Below are positions 24,501 to 33,641 of a DNA stretch of 64,000 nt, piece by piece. The notes beneath the pieces were generated by a model. That model was not told the origin of the DNA. It was given only the letters and a program-made list of their open reading frames with translations, and searched no databases. Position numbers and translations under genes: made by a program. Every line of letters begins with the position of its first letter. Positions within the stretch are counted from its first letter, which is position 1. The stretch is from Trichobilharzia szidati (lineage: Eukaryota > Platyhelminthes > Trematoda > Strigeidida > Schistosomatidae), in NCBI GenBank assembly GCA_944472155.2, contig OX235277.1, positions 15,758,804 through 15,822,803 of the forward strand, written 5' to 3'.

Positions 24501-27500
24501 AACCAATCCCCATATAAACAGTGCATTATGTATCTAAGTTCAATTAGTGGTTAGTTAGGATTGAATATAATGCATGCTATTTGATCTGAAATTCAGAATT
24601 GGCATTTCTTCTTATCTAGCCCAAAGTAAGTAGATACTTGGTTGCTTTGAAAATACCACTCAGTAGTATTCTCCAGTCATTGGTGTCCATACCTTTCCCA
24701 TTTGTGTGGCAAAACACTCTGTTAAATGAGTCTCTCGAACCTTCATAATGACTGTATGGATGAAACATGTAGGTATAAAAAGTTTATGAGAAATCAATAA
24801 ATAATACGGTGAACACATATTTTGTCAGTACCATTAAAATGTCACATGAAAACGGAGTAACATTCAGCCATATTTCCCTGGGAGAATAAATTGTTCAAAT
24901 CAATGCTGAAATTCCTGAAGATCCAAAAACTATAAATTCTGATAGGATGAGAATTCAGAAAAGATAAGGAAAACAGATTTTTGATGGCTTTTTTAAAAAT
25001 TTCTTTAGTAGACATTTTCTGATAGATCAAACTTTCCTGCTTAGTATTTTCCTATTCATCGATTCTCTACTCTGAGTCCTCTCAAGTTGTATTCATCAGT
25101 TTTCATAATTTCATATGTTGAATGACATAAATCAAATAAGAGAGAAGTTACTGAAATATGATTTTAGTTCTCTGACTACTATTCACAGAGACATTTTTAC
25201 CTACATAGCTTCATATCATTAGAGTCGAACTGATGTCACAAGACCGCTAAACAGAAGGAGGATTTTTCTGCATCAAATTTTCTACTGCGTTTTCGCAAAC
25301 ACATATTTTGAAACAATATGAATTTGATTAAAAGATGATTCTAGCTCTCTGCTTATAGAATAATTGGTTTACTTTTGACTTGAAGGGAGAGCCCGTGAGT
25401 AAATGAATAAACTGTTTTATGAATAAGATCAAATGATAGTTTTTAATTTCGTTGCATTAGAGATTGCATGGTCACCTGTAGTGTGGACAGAAGTTTCTTT
25501 ATGGCTTCATGTTGTATATAATAAGACACTAAATGGTACCTTCAAAAGTACTGAATTAGCAGTTTAGGTCCATTTAGTCTGATAGGATTCTCTCATTGAA
25601 TAGGTGACATTATCGTACTGAACATATACTAGTAATTGTTACAAACTGTTTTCAAACTCTAGCTATATTTATGTCTTCACTGCTGCTCAGAAATCATTAG
25701 TGAGTTCTCACGACGATTAACTTTCTTATTTCAATTAATTCACTTTTATTAAAACCCCATGATATTGAGAGTTTGAACAAAATATTTATGAGATATGAAA
25801 CTTGACGATGAGTTTAAATATGCATAAATAGAAAGTTATCCTAACTGATGCCACGCAGTGTGATCTGGTGTTATCATTTATTCAAACAAATTTTTGCGAA
25901 AGCAACATCACATACTCTGTCTGAAATACATATGAAACACATTTATGCCCAAATTTTTAAAACTTTATTATTATGACACCTTATATTTCATAAAATAGAA
26001 GAAATCGGTGAGTTATTCAGATGACGTATTCAATTTTCATGCTGAAGTTACGTGGCAATATTTGCTGTATAATGTAGGTTGCAGTACGGCATGTATACGT
26101 TACACAATTCACTTGCCTTTAATTCTGTTGTCCACAGGGCTTTTAGTGATGTCTCCATTTCGTGCAGTATATTCATCTCTGATGTCCACCTCAAGACTAT
26201 TATTTGTTGGTGTTTTGCTCAATTATGTATCACTTGTTATCCTTTTAGTTCGCGAAACACAAATCACTGATAGTTTCTCGTAGTCACTTGAAGACATTAA
26301 AAATGCTAATAATTTCAACGCTCGTCTTCCATCGCAATCGCAAAGAAAGTTGGTTATAATAATCACGCCTGTATCAGTCCTATCTTCACTTCAAGTGCTT
26401 TACTGAGAATCTCGTTGAGAATTACTCTGCATCCTTCATCATAAGGTAGTCATTGTGTTGGTTGTATAATGGTTTCTCGCACTGCGCTCCATGTTGCTCA
26501 ATCAGTATTTAGATTACTTCTTAGTTGACGAGACCGAATGGATGAATTCCAAGGAGGTAGGTGATGGTTATTCTGGTCTGTTTCTTACGACGATACACTA
26601 TACTGTTTGTAGCTTCACGTTGATTACGCTGTCAATTTGCTCCTGGTTGTCGTCTGCATATTAACTATCTTTATCCGTTTCGTGATAAATCTATACGACA
26701 AAATGTAGTTTTCTCTGTGGTCTCAGGAGACCTATTATTCTTGAATACACCATGAAAATTCCGAATCATCAGGGTTATCTTGGTGCTCAAGTGAAGAGTG
26801 GATGATGATAGTCTTGCGTTTTGAGTGCTCCTACCAGCCGTCATCACCTACCGTTGTATCAAAGGTAAGCTTATAATATTCCTTGAAGTATCTTTTTTAT
26901 AGGATGACTTTGTTCATACGACATGACAGTGAATTAGACAAAAATGAAAAAGGATTTCATTTTGCAATACAGATAAAGGTAAGTAATCGAAACGAAAGCA
27001 TGAAAATGAAAGTTAATTTGAGTGCTCTGAGCATTCCATCCAAAACACCCTTTTGAATACATATCATTTTATGAACTTCACATGAAACTGCTAAAATCAC
27101 ATATCTGTATTATAAATTGTTGATGGCATCAACTAAATCCGGAAAGCAAAAACACGCTGTCTGTTTGGCTCTCAAGTTTTTTGGCTGCAATAATATTAAA
27201 TATTCAGAAAAACAGGTTGTAGTATTATTTTGCCATATCTTATTTAATTCTAAAGTATGATTACTCTGGTGACAAAAATGTGACAAATCCAAAGTGAAGT
27301 TAGTAAAGAGACTGATATATCAGTGATATTATAAAACCGTATATTTACATATATATATATATATAATCTTATACTCCACTCAACTCCTTGTTATTACTGA
27401 AGACAGTATAACTAGCTCTCAGAACTAAATTATCTAATGATCTCTGTATTTTAAATTGAAGACCTCGGTGAGTGACCTACTGCAAAATATTCGGCCAGCT

Positions 27501-30183
27501 TATGTCGTTATTTCCCTTAGAACAATATCAAATCAAAGCATGTATGAATCCATTAACATTCAAGCCCAAGAATACTGATCATTTTTCTGTATTACTGACC
27601 TTCATAATACAAAATGAAGAAATTTCACATGATGACTCCATTTTTACTTTCAAAACTTGTATTGACATTTTGCTTACTTTTCACTTTCCACCAACAACTG
27701 ATCATGTAAATAGAACAATGTCTAAGTAAGTCACAAGGTATCATAAGGCTAACTTACAAACCAATAATACTAAAATGATTTCGGACTTCACTATGTGAAT
27801 ATTCTAGCGCCATGAAAATTTAGTGTCAAACATTTTAATGACTGTATTAGCAAGTCCCTTATATCAGTCACTTCAGTGTGAACCTCGCTGATATAACCCA
27901 GTCTAGATAATTAAGTGCTAGACCCGTTTTAGCTTCAATAAATCAGAACCAGTGATTGGAAAAGATGAATAGCATTTGAAAATCTATTTCGAATTTTCTC
28001 AACAGGTGTGATTTCTCAAGGTGAACATTGTCTAAATTTATTGTGTCACCCTGTTAGCAATCACAGGGAAGGCTCGTTTGGATCATGCACATACATCGGA
28101 AGATACTTTTCATAAAAGCAAAATCTGTAGGGAGAGATGAAATGAGGCTATCCGTTTTAATAACTACGTGGAGAGAATGTTTTGTTCATTCATCAATGTT
28201 GCGTCGATGAACAAAGAAGTACATTCGAATTTGAGATGGCTATTGACAAAGCGTACGGTCAGCATCTGTCAAAATTCCTTATTTTTCTTTGAATCTATTG
28301 GACAATACACTAACTCTTCAGTTGCTTTAGTGCGAAACTCGAGCTCATCACCCACTTAAAAGGATTACAGTCTAACTAAAGATGAAAGAAGAGGATGAAT
28401 AGTACTTAATATATTTTTCTCAAACGGTTGATAGAGGAAGTAAGTTTCCACCCCATCATTATTGTACAGTCTTTGAGATGTTACCCATTGCAGATAGTTG
28501 AATGCTTCTAGAACAAGCACAACTCTACTACGTATATCCACGTCAATATCATATATGTCACAGATGGCAAGAATAAGACTTTATGTTACACAAATAATAA
28601 TAATTATTATTATTTCCTTTAGTTACTAGAGAAACATAGGGCTTCAGCCATGCGTCTCCATTGCGCTCGGTTCTCTGCTAGAGTTTTCACCTGGCTCCAA
28701 GTCTGCCCATACGCTTTGAATTCTTCTTCACATGATCTCCTCCAGGTCACCCTTGCACTGACAACCAACTCGCCGCTTCCCTTTCGGGTTCCACTCGAGC
28801 AATGGCTTGTCTAGTGATGTCACTTGCTGGTTTCCTCAGAGTGTGGCCAATCCATCTCCATTTCTTCCTGCCTATTTGTTTCACAATCGGTTCCTGGTTG
28901 GTTCGCTCCCAGAGATCTTTGTTGCTGATCCTTTCCGGCCATCTGATCTTGAGTATTGAGCGAAGACATCTGTTAGTGAAGGTCTGTAGCTTGTTTGAGG
29001 TGCTCTTTGTGACACGCCAAGTCTCTGATCCGTATAGTAGTACTGACTTCACACTGGAGTTGAAAATCCGGATCTTATTTTTGACGCTGAATGTTGTTGA
29101 CACAAATAATAATAGAGATGATTTGTGGCTCAGGTGTATGTTGTTATACAGTTGTGCTCTGTGATCTCGTCAGTTAAATGGCGATGTAATTGTCTAGAGG
29201 GATGGCAAGAATAAGACTTAATGTTGCATAAATAATAATACAGACGATTTGTACCTCAGGTGTATGTTATTATAAGGTTGTGTTCTTTGATTGCATCAGT
29301 TTAGTAGCGATGACATTGATTAGGGCGAAATTGAAAGCTCAGAAATAAGGCCAATCAAATCAGAGAACACAAACAAAGTAAAAGAATCACGTTTACAGTG
29401 AACCTTCCAGTATTGTAGCCTGTACACGACTCGCCTCGAGAAATAAATTAATCAAAACTGCATGCATCGATACAGTAATATAAATTCACATATATTTTTT
29501 CATCCATTTTGAAGCAGGAATCAGTTGATATTTTGAGTTTAGCTAACAAAGCCAATCATCGAAATCTAATTCAAAGTGACTTGATCACAATACACATTGA
29601 ACATCGACACATAATTTGTGAGGAGGTATTCATTATTGAAAGGTTTATAGTGATACTTCATGGTCAATAATATTGTACGGCTACCAAACGACTGTCCACA
29701 TTTCGAAATATTTTCAGTTCTTTACGCAAATGAGGTGCTCCTTATTGTTCACACATGTTGCGGAGATCACTTCCGCTTGAGAAAAGTTATGTTCTTTTGT
29801 GTGGTAGAGTTTTACAGTTTTATCTAACATATTATTTTCAACATGATATGCAACCTCTGTTATGAAGTAGACGACTTTTCATGCGTCAGTTTCAATGTAC
29901 GAGTTCCCTCTAGGGTGTTTGTAAGAATTGCAATTCAAAACAGGATACATTAAGTAGAAATATTTGTTGTTTATATTTTTCATGAATTGCTTATGTATCA
30001 AACTTTTGTAAAGAGACATTTGCATATACATTTATCAAAGGAGAGAAATATTTGTAATTTTGATTTACAGAAGGCCAGCAGAACAGCCAAAGAGGGGACC
30101 AGTGTTTCATAGCCTTCAACATGAAATATTTTTTGGTCAAACTGTCACTTTTTACAAGTGAAATTCACTCTCTTCTAAAATGA
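15485..30183 (+). CDS. Candidate micro-exon gene (MEG), whole locus
   Basis: Gene-level entry. A signal-peptide exon is followed by 16-17 tiny exons (6-27 nt) recognised by pyrimidine tract-AG and GTAAGT/GTGAGT-type donors. All have lengths divisible by three. Joined in order they are open only in phase 1, set by the 64-nt first exon; the other two phases hit stops at the third exon. Predicted product: a secreted, short, Lys/Glu-rich polypeptide of roughly 110-150 residues. Schistosome MEGs have exactly this design and yield variant secreted proteins by exon skipping. Introns hold a tandem duplication, SINEs and an SR2 copy. The end of the gene is uncertain: last good exon near 27.5-27.7 kb, possible terminal exon at 30071. 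I cannot assign a MEG family number. Confidence 0.7.
15814..15828 (+). CDS. MEG micro-exon 2 (15 nt)
   Basis: GAAGTGGTTTGGATC between 'cgcttcattgtag' and GTAAGT. Phase 1 adds residues G-S-G-L-D. Conserved with both splice sites at 360-374 on the minus strand. Confidence 0.75.
16653..16673 (+). CDS. MEG micro-exon 3 (21 nt)
   Basis: Follows 'aatcttcttcag' and precedes GTGAGT (16674). Phase 1 residues P-E-T-M-L-R-I. The other phases contain TGA, so this exon fixes the frame. Confidence 0.7.
17119..17139 (+). CDS. MEG micro-exon 4 (21 nt)
   Basis: Acceptor 'cacatttttacatag', donor GTAAGT at 17140. Phase 1 residues K-A-E-K-F-F-E. Confidence 0.7.
17830..17965 (-). repeat. Short dispersed element, related copy at 63329-63514
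   Basis: On the minus strand it shares 'gtgttacgaacttcctggaa' and 'taatttgagtg' with 63350-63380 and has a similar AT-rich end. It sits in an intron of the MEG. A partial copy lies at 18445-18490. At 63.3 kb the same sequence is flanked by 12-bp duplications, so it is probably a short non-autonomous mobile element. Confidence 0.55.
18197..18208 (+). CDS. MEG micro-exon 5a (12 nt)
   Basis: GTCGAAAAGAAG between 'gttcttttcag' and GTGAGT (18209). Phase 1 residues C-R-K-E with the preceding T. Confidence 0.75.
18710..18721 (+). CDS. MEG micro-exon 5b (12 nt, duplicate of 5a)
   Basis: TTGAAAAAGAAG between 'gttcttctcag' and GTGAGT (18722). Three base changes from 5a; phase 1 residues V-E-K-E. Splice sites are kept while the surrounding intron has diverged. 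Confidence 0.75.
19317..19400 (+). repeat. Fragment of a schistosome interspersed repeat
   Basis: 'agttggaggcaatcggcag' followed by 'ggaaccttggacctagcttt' resembles, from memory, a common schistosome SINE-like repeat. The same start recurs in the palindrome at 33589-33641. Confidence 0.4.
19751..19950 (+). mobile_element. tRNA-derived SINE-like copy
   Basis: GCGTCGG at 19751-19757 pairs perfectly with CCGACGC near 19816-19822, giving a 7-bp acceptor-like stem about 73 nt long. TGGCACAGCGG is a good A box and GTTCCATCC a degenerate B box. An unrelated body and an A-rich tail follow. It is unlike the 402-bp satellite monomer. Anticodon arm not convincing, so not a functional tRNA. Confidence 0.5.
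20888..20902 (+). CDS. Possible MEG micro-exon (15 nt, weak acceptor)
   Basis: AGGATGTAACGGAAG before GTAAGT (20903). The acceptor 'gaatatccag' has a poor pyrimidine tract. Open in phase 1 only (phase 0 has TAA). Kept as tentative. Confidence 0.35.
21663..21677 (+). CDS. MEG micro-exon (15 nt)
   Basis: ATTATGTTCAAAAAA between 'ttttattatctacag' and GTAAGA. Phase 1 residues D-Y-V-Q-K. Confidence 0.6.
22505..22513 (+). CDS. MEG micro-exon (9 nt)
   Basis: AGGTGGAAG between 'ctaattttatactcag' and GTAAAT; the donor is weaker than the others. Confidence 0.5.
23599..23607 (+). CDS. MEG micro-exon (9 nt)
   Basis: AAGAATATA after a very strong tract 'ctttttttctctttgaag' and before GTGAGT (23608). 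Phase 1 residues E-E-Y. Confidence 0.65.
23884..23892 (+). CDS. MEG micro-exon (9 nt)
   Basis: GAAATAAAC between 'cttgttgttatatag' and GTAAGT (23893). Phase 1 residues R-N-K. Confidence 0.65.
24620..24625 (+). CDS. MEG micro-exon (6 nt)
   Basis: CCCAAA between 'catttcttcttatctag' and GTAAGT (24626). Phase 1 residues P-Q. Confidence 0.6.
25386..25394 (+). CDS. MEG micro-exon (9 nt)
   Basis: GGAGAGCCC between 'ggtttacttttgacttgaag' and GTGAGT (25395). Phase 1 residues R-R-A. Confidence 0.6.
25691..25699 (+). CDS. MEG micro-exon (9 nt)
   Basis: AAATCATTA between 'gtcttcactgctgctcag' and GTGAGT (25700). Phase 1 residues Q-I-I. Confidence 0.65.
25999..26007 (+). CDS. MEG micro-exon (9 nt)
   Basis: AAGAAATCG before GTGAGT (26008); acceptor 'tatttcataaaatag' is only moderate. 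Phase 1 residues K-E-I. Confidence 0.5.
26838..26864 (+). CDS. MEG micro-exon (27 nt)
   Basis: Between 'gtgctcctaccag' and GTAAGC (26865). Phase 1 residues A-V-I-T-Y-R-C-I-K. The longest internal exon found. Confidence 0.5.
26973..26978 (+). CDS. MEG micro-exon (6 nt)
   Basis: ATAAAG between 'ttcattttgcaatacag' and GTAAGT (26979). Phase 1 residues D-K. Confidence 0.6.
27345..27366. repeat. TA dinucleotide repeat
   Basis: About ten TA units in an intron. A similar run lies at 62492-62510. Confidence 0.9.
27462..27467 (+). CDS. MEG micro-exon (6 nt)
   Basis: ACCTCG between 'ctgtattttaaattgaag' and GTGAGT (27468). Phase 1 residues D-L. Confidence 0.5.
27714..27725 (+). CDS. Possible MEG micro-exon (12 nt, weak acceptor)
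   Basis: AACAATGTCTAA before GTAAGT (27726). The AG follows 'catgtaaat', a poor tract. Open in phase 1; phase 0 ends in TAA. Confidence 0.3.
   Translation, partial: NNV
27790..28230 (+). repeat. Dispersed repeat, inverted copy at 61700-62245
   Basis: Matches the reverse complement of 61700-62245 ('cagcgaggttcacact', 'gaaccagtgatt' and 'ctacgtggagagaatg' segments). No coding capacity of its own. Confidence 0.65.
28588..29114 (-). mobile_element. SR2/RTE-like LINE, 5'-truncated, with target duplication
   Basis: ACACAAATAATAATA occurs at 28588-28602 and 29100-29114, a 15-bp target duplication around about 500 bp of minus-strand LINE. The 3' end is an ATAATAATAATTATT-type run. The empty site is seen in the adjacent diverged copy of the host sequence at 29202-29340. 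Confidence 0.85.
28747..29103 (-). pseudogene. RTE-type reverse transcriptase C-terminal end
   Basis: 118 residues with [16 protein letters not shown] near 19-34, then [25 protein letters not shown] and [11 protein letters not shown], the conserved end of schistosome SR2/RTE proteins. A frameshift after RQAIA derails the tail. The 5' part was lost at insertion, as usual for LINEs. Confidence 0.85.
29202..29340 (+). repeat. Tandem duplicate of the SR2 target region
   Basis: 'atggcaagaataagactt', an AAATAATAATA site and 'gatttgt..ctcaggtgtatgtt' repeat the sequence at 28563-28602 plus 29114-29200 without the LINE. Confidence 0.75.
30071..30183 (+). CDS. Possible terminal exon of the MEG
   Basis: After 'taattttgatttacag', phase 1 is open for 36 codons ([10 protein letters not shown] start) to TGA at 30181-30183. 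The length and openness fit a last exon, but one acceptor and an open frame are weak evidence and it lies 2.3 kb past the last candidate micro-exon. Confidence 0.3.
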
Positions 30184-31380
30184 CTACTTCGTGCAACACA
30201 CGACATCTTGAACTATTCCGTGTACGTATTTCATTTGTTTTTTAAATAGTCTTTAATCAATTAACACTGAATAAAATAAATAATTAATAAAGGAAATTTA
30301 TTTTTACAAAACGGATGTTTCTACCTAAACTGTAGGAAGAAGTACAGCATTTATGGCTTAATAGCATGTCACTTTTAGGGATCGTGATTGTTTAAAGTGA
30401 ACTACTTTGTATTCTACTCTTCATAGTATTCTATATGCGGAAGAATGTCCCAAAAACACCTACACATGACTTAAGTTCTTGTGCCAATATTAACATTTCA
30501 CACTTTTTTGCAAGAATGTGATGCATTGTTTACAGAAACACCAGGAATAAGTAATGTCAAATCAAACCATAATTGAACAATATATCAGATTCGACGTTAA
30601 TCAGAGAATAACCAGAATCCTCAAGTAATTAAGAGTGAATATATTACATTTGACAAAAACAACAATATACTCCATAGAACCATATGGCATATATGTCAGT
30701 GATGCTCCTGCCCTGTTTCAAAGTATTCTGAACTCAGGAAATAGCTTTATAACCTAGAACACACCGCAAAATTATTATTTTATAATGCATGAAATATATC
30801 TATCACTAAGTCAATATATTTATCAGACCGAGAGGATATAGATTCAGAAACGTGGAATCTTCTTACACTGTTTATCTCATGCAGAGATATCAATCATAAA
30901 TGTCTTTTTGTCGGAGAATATACCCGCAATATACAGTAAACGAACACAACTGAAAGATTACAAATATCAATAATGAAATCCCGATCGGCATAGAACAGCG
31001 ATTATTTGTAGCTCAAGAGAGTAATCTGTTGGTCCATTTGAGTTCTCCCATCTGCACTACTTAGTTGTGAAGCCTTCATTGGCTCACCAGGAACATTTAC
31101 AGCGCTCACTTCAACATGAAGAAAGCGATAAGAATTCTCAAATTGTTTCTCAATCACTTAACCTAGCAAACTTGGTATGAATTGATGTTTTGTGTGTGTA
31201 CAAACTATGAACTCATGTTGGTCAAATACTCAGTAACAGCAGCTACAACCGAATAGCGAAAATAGGGCAACATGTAAGCATTACTCATGATGGCGTGGAA
31301 CTATTTTATCACCCTTACAATGGGAAAAATTAAAGAAAAATGTTTTAAGGCTGTCCTCTACTGTGGGTATCAACCTTCAA
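30184..31380. other. No gene recognised
   Basis: AT-rich, no repeat or motif I can support. Confidence 0.5.
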
Positions 31381-31790
31381 GTCAACTAACTGAATCAAAC
31401 CCAGGACCTTCCGGCTACAAGGCTAGATCGTATATCATTCAGCCACTTGGACTAGTTTTAGTGACTTATGACTCATGGAACTCCAGGAAACTCTATATTG
31501 TAGCAAGTATCTGGCGAGCATCAGATTAATTTTCAATGATTGGTTTTTAAGTGTTAATTTGTTTTTATGAGTTGATCACAGATTGATGTCAGTAAAAGAA
31601 ATATTGTAAACTGCAGAGAACTGGACAGCTGTTTCATCCTAGTATGAGAATCATCGGCAGTAGGCAGAATAAAACAGCTGTCCAGCACTTACTGGTTTTC
31701 AATGATTCTACAACTGATATCAATCTATGATAAGCTCGTAAAAACAAATGTAATCCTTACAAACCAAATATTGAAAACAAATTAAACAAA
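31381..31790 (-). mobile_element. Old relic of the hammerhead SINE, partly inverted
   Basis: Minus-strand orientation: A box region near 31430-31445, B box region 'tgaatcaaaccc' near 31391, unit junction 'gagcatcagattaatttt' at 31516, and a mutated hammerhead at 31620-31662. From about 31668 the sequence turns round: 'aaaacagctgtccag' and the tail run on the plus strand to about 31780. The catalytic CUGA has become CCGA, so the ribozyme is dead. It shows the family was present, in dimer and inverted form, before the big array. Confidence 0.7.
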
Positions 31791-33588
31791 ATAGACACCC
31801 TCATTTTTAAGCTTATTTCATATAGACTTATGCTATGCAGATGGTGTCCAGTGAGACAATGAAATATCCACAACTAATTTATCCAGCTCTAAGAACGCAT
31901 TTAAACCGAAACATTACCTGCAATCTAATGCAGATTAATGGGTAGAAATAATTAGAAACATTTTATCTCTTACAATGAAGAAAACTTTCAACGCTGTTGA
32001 ATTTCAACATGTTTTCTCCGGAAAACCTACGATTTGCATGAAACTAAATCACAAATCACCACTGTTGACCACATCAACATGCATATATCAACCCTTCTGC
32101 CCCTTTGTAGCTTAGTAATTTGGTCGATCTCATCGTTTACTACCCAATAATTAGTTTACATCACTTTTTCTCCGCCTTGATATATTAATTAGGAGCTTAA
32201 TTTCATTAACAATATCTTAATAACATTTACACCGCGTTCATTTCTCTTCACACAAGTGAAATAGTTTGTAGTGATTCATGTAATTTTGACTTCTATATTA
32301 CTGTTTATGATAAGAACGTGTCTTATAAGAATATTCGGAACGTTTATTAAGAATACAATTCACGTGTAAGATTAACTACGTCTTCGATATTTTACTCCGA
32401 AATTCATAAAAGGAAATGATTATTTTGAAAAAAACAATATGTTTAACAAAGTTACTGTTTGAATCGAGGTTGATTTCAATACTGAGTGATACGAAATTTG
32501 AACGCAATAAGCCTTTTCGTGTCAAGCACTTCACAATTTCTCACCTAATATTAACTGAAGGTAAGCCGATTCACCAAAAATTCAACATAATTACATTTTA
32601 TGGATGGAGTAGTTGATGATGATGATGACGATGACTAGAATCTTTTGAACCATGAACACTTATTGCGATGCATACAGTTAACAATGAAATTGGAGAGTGG
32701 TGGTTCTGGTAAACGACTGGTGAATGGCACTGAAGTTATCTATTATTGGGGGAATATCAACCTTATGTGTTTAGGAAACGCAATATTCACAAAATAAGAT
32801 GTTTTTGAGTTAGGTTAGAAAGTTGCAAATGTTTATTTTAAAATGTCTCAGGAGAATCAATTCCTATAAGATTATCAGAATTCTTTTGACGGATGTTTGT
32901 TAAGAATTAGTATTTACAGATGTGGATTTTGGGTATAGTTGACGTTCATTTCAGAATAAATTACTTATGTGTACCATGGACAGCATTGATTTTCATTTGG
33001 AAAGTTGATTTCTCTTTATTACTTTCATCTTACTTGAAGAAATAGATTGTAATCAAAGAGGACACAAGTGTGCAACTAAACGTTATTGATAACGTGAAAA
33101 GAAGGCGTATTTAAATATTTGCGCATTCTTTAACCAATAATTAAACTTTTTGAAAACAATGTACATATTTTACAGGATAGTATTGAGCAGCACCACGTAA
33201 CGCACATTCATATTAGGACGCTTTCTGTGGCTGTTCACCATTGGGTCTTGAATACGTGAGAAATATTCAGGAAGAAACACTCAAATATTCTTGGAAGAGT
33301 ATTATTGAAAATATTGTCATTTGCTGAGCGTGAATGCTTGGAAGAATGCTTTTAGAATTAACTCAATTAACAGATTAAATATAAACAGCATGGTGGATGA
33401 AACGATTATTCATTATTCATGAAATCTGCTGATATTTATGCATTTCGAGATGTATATTTTGATTTGACACTAGTAACTAGTGTGATGCGTCTAGTCCTCT
33501 CTTTGGTGCAGACTGAATTCTATCAGTCAGGTTGTAATGTGGCCACCATTCTAGGTAGCTCGCCATCACGGTGTACATAGTTTGTGAT
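31791..33588. other. No gene recognised
   Basis: AT-rich. A short GATGATGATGATGACGATGA run lies at about 32617-32636. Nothing else supported. Confidence 0.5.
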
Positions 33589-33641
33589 GATATTAGGTGG
33601 TTGGAGGCAATCCTGCCAATTGCCTCCAACCACCCAATATC
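33589..33641. repeat. 23-bp palindromic hairpin
   Basis: Arms 33589-33611 and 33619-33641 pair at 22 of 23 positions around the 7-base loop CCTGCCA. The arm contains 'ggttggaggcaat' as at 19317. Probably a folded-back fragment of an interspersed repeat. Confidence 0.85.

Noticed and set aside
26008..26283. 91-residue plus-strand hydrophobic frame
   Set aside because: It begins inside the GTGAGT donor of a candidate micro-exon and so lies in an intron; no family recognised.
26300..26830. Possible LINE remnant between micro-exons
   Set aside because: Some codon-like texture on the minus strand but no RT or endonuclease motif I could name.
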